Shown here: positions 63,651 through 64,000 of the stretch, in pieces
How positions within the stretch are numbered: the stretch's first letter is position 1
Layout of the letters: each line of letters opens with the position of its first letter
From: Patiria pectinifera
Lineage: Eukaryota > Echinodermata > Asteroidea > Valvatida > Asterinidae
Direction: 5' to 3'
Assembly: GCA_029964075.1 (NCBI GenBank)
Contig: CM057144.1
Coordinates: 15,027,281 to 15,091,280 of the forward strand
DNA length: 64,000 nucleotides
Notes under the pieces: model-generated
The model's database searches: none
Seen by the model: only the letters and a program-made list of their open reading frames with translations
Told to the model about the DNA's origin: nothing
Program-made: the position numbers and the translations under genes

Positions 63651-64000
63651 AGTCGGATTGCACCTCCAGAGCTCCGTAGCACCAGAATTAGCTAGGATGG
63701 CATGTATATTAGTAGTTTTTTGACCAGTCGCTAAATGTTTAAAATTCACACAAATATTGTGAAGTGCTATAGTTTACATTTAGTGAAACCTTATGTTCCT
63801 GTATATCAAACAACAAGTTTTATGCACTTCGTTTGTGCCACGGTAAATTTTACTGAATTTGACAGAGATATTTAGTGTTCATGAAATTTGTTTTTATAAA
63901 ACCTGTTCTGTTTTCAGTATTCTCCTGTTGGCCGTTTTCATACAGTGGTTTTTTGATGTCCTGGTGTCGGAAATTCTCAGTGTATGTCACAGACAGTTGA

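Larger units (their letters stand above)
60430..64000. other. Right-hand intergenic region; repeats only
   Basis: No frame with recognisable protein content on either strand. Apart from the repeats listed separately, it is AT-rich unique-looking sequence. Confidence 0.5.

Overview
This is an intron-rich, repeat-rich animal genome, almost certainly a marine invertebrate. The tRNA-derived SINE, the many short inverted-repeat transposons, the ACATGTAC-type microsatellites and the TAGGCCTA-like words are what I would expect of an invertebrate deuterostome (echinoderm first, then hemichordate or amphioxus). That placement is an impression from composition and repeat style, not from a database match.

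Layout. 1-15505: a satellite array of about 48 head-to-tail monomers of 318-323 bp. It runs off the left edge and shows higher-order (multi-monomer) duplication. 15506-16972: a non-coding flank with a small MITE. 16973-36700, minus strand: a complete strawberry-notch-type (SBNO) helicase gene. I rebuilt it as 29 coding exons plus a probable 5' non-coding exon. All splice phases agree and give a 4050-nt reading frame (1349 residues and a stop). 37745-38481, minus strand: the first coding exon of a CxC5-type cysteine-cluster protein of the kind associated with KDZ transposons; its downstream exons were not found. 38.9-53.1 kb: no convincing gene, but many foldback elements, two MITE families and a directly repeated segment (45.0-46.1 and 49.3-50.4 kb). 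53129-54439, minus strand: an intact single-exon Golgi carbohydrate sulfotransferase of 436 residues. 54.5-64.0 kb: repeats only, including a LINE 3' end, an hAT-like MITE pair, a long diverging palindrome and dense GTACAT microsatellites.

The most interesting signal is the tail of the helicase. After an ordinary SBNO core, the last exon encodes in order a PIP-box-like segment, an AT-hook, a SUMO-interacting-like hydrophobic patch in an acidic context, a bipartite NLS and a Rad18-type UBZ4 zinc finger ending three residues before the stop. Together these look like a module that reads modified PCNA or chromatin at stalled forks. I do not recall this for the human SBNO1/SBNO2 proteins. The gene starts from a promoter with NRF1-, YY1- and E-box-like sites, and a pair of inverted palindromic repeats brackets that promoter.

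The three genes have no evident functional link. The helicase is nuclear, the sulfotransferase works in the Golgi lumen, and the CxC5 protein is transposon-related. Everything is from reading the sequence by eye; exon ends may be off by a base where both ends compensate.
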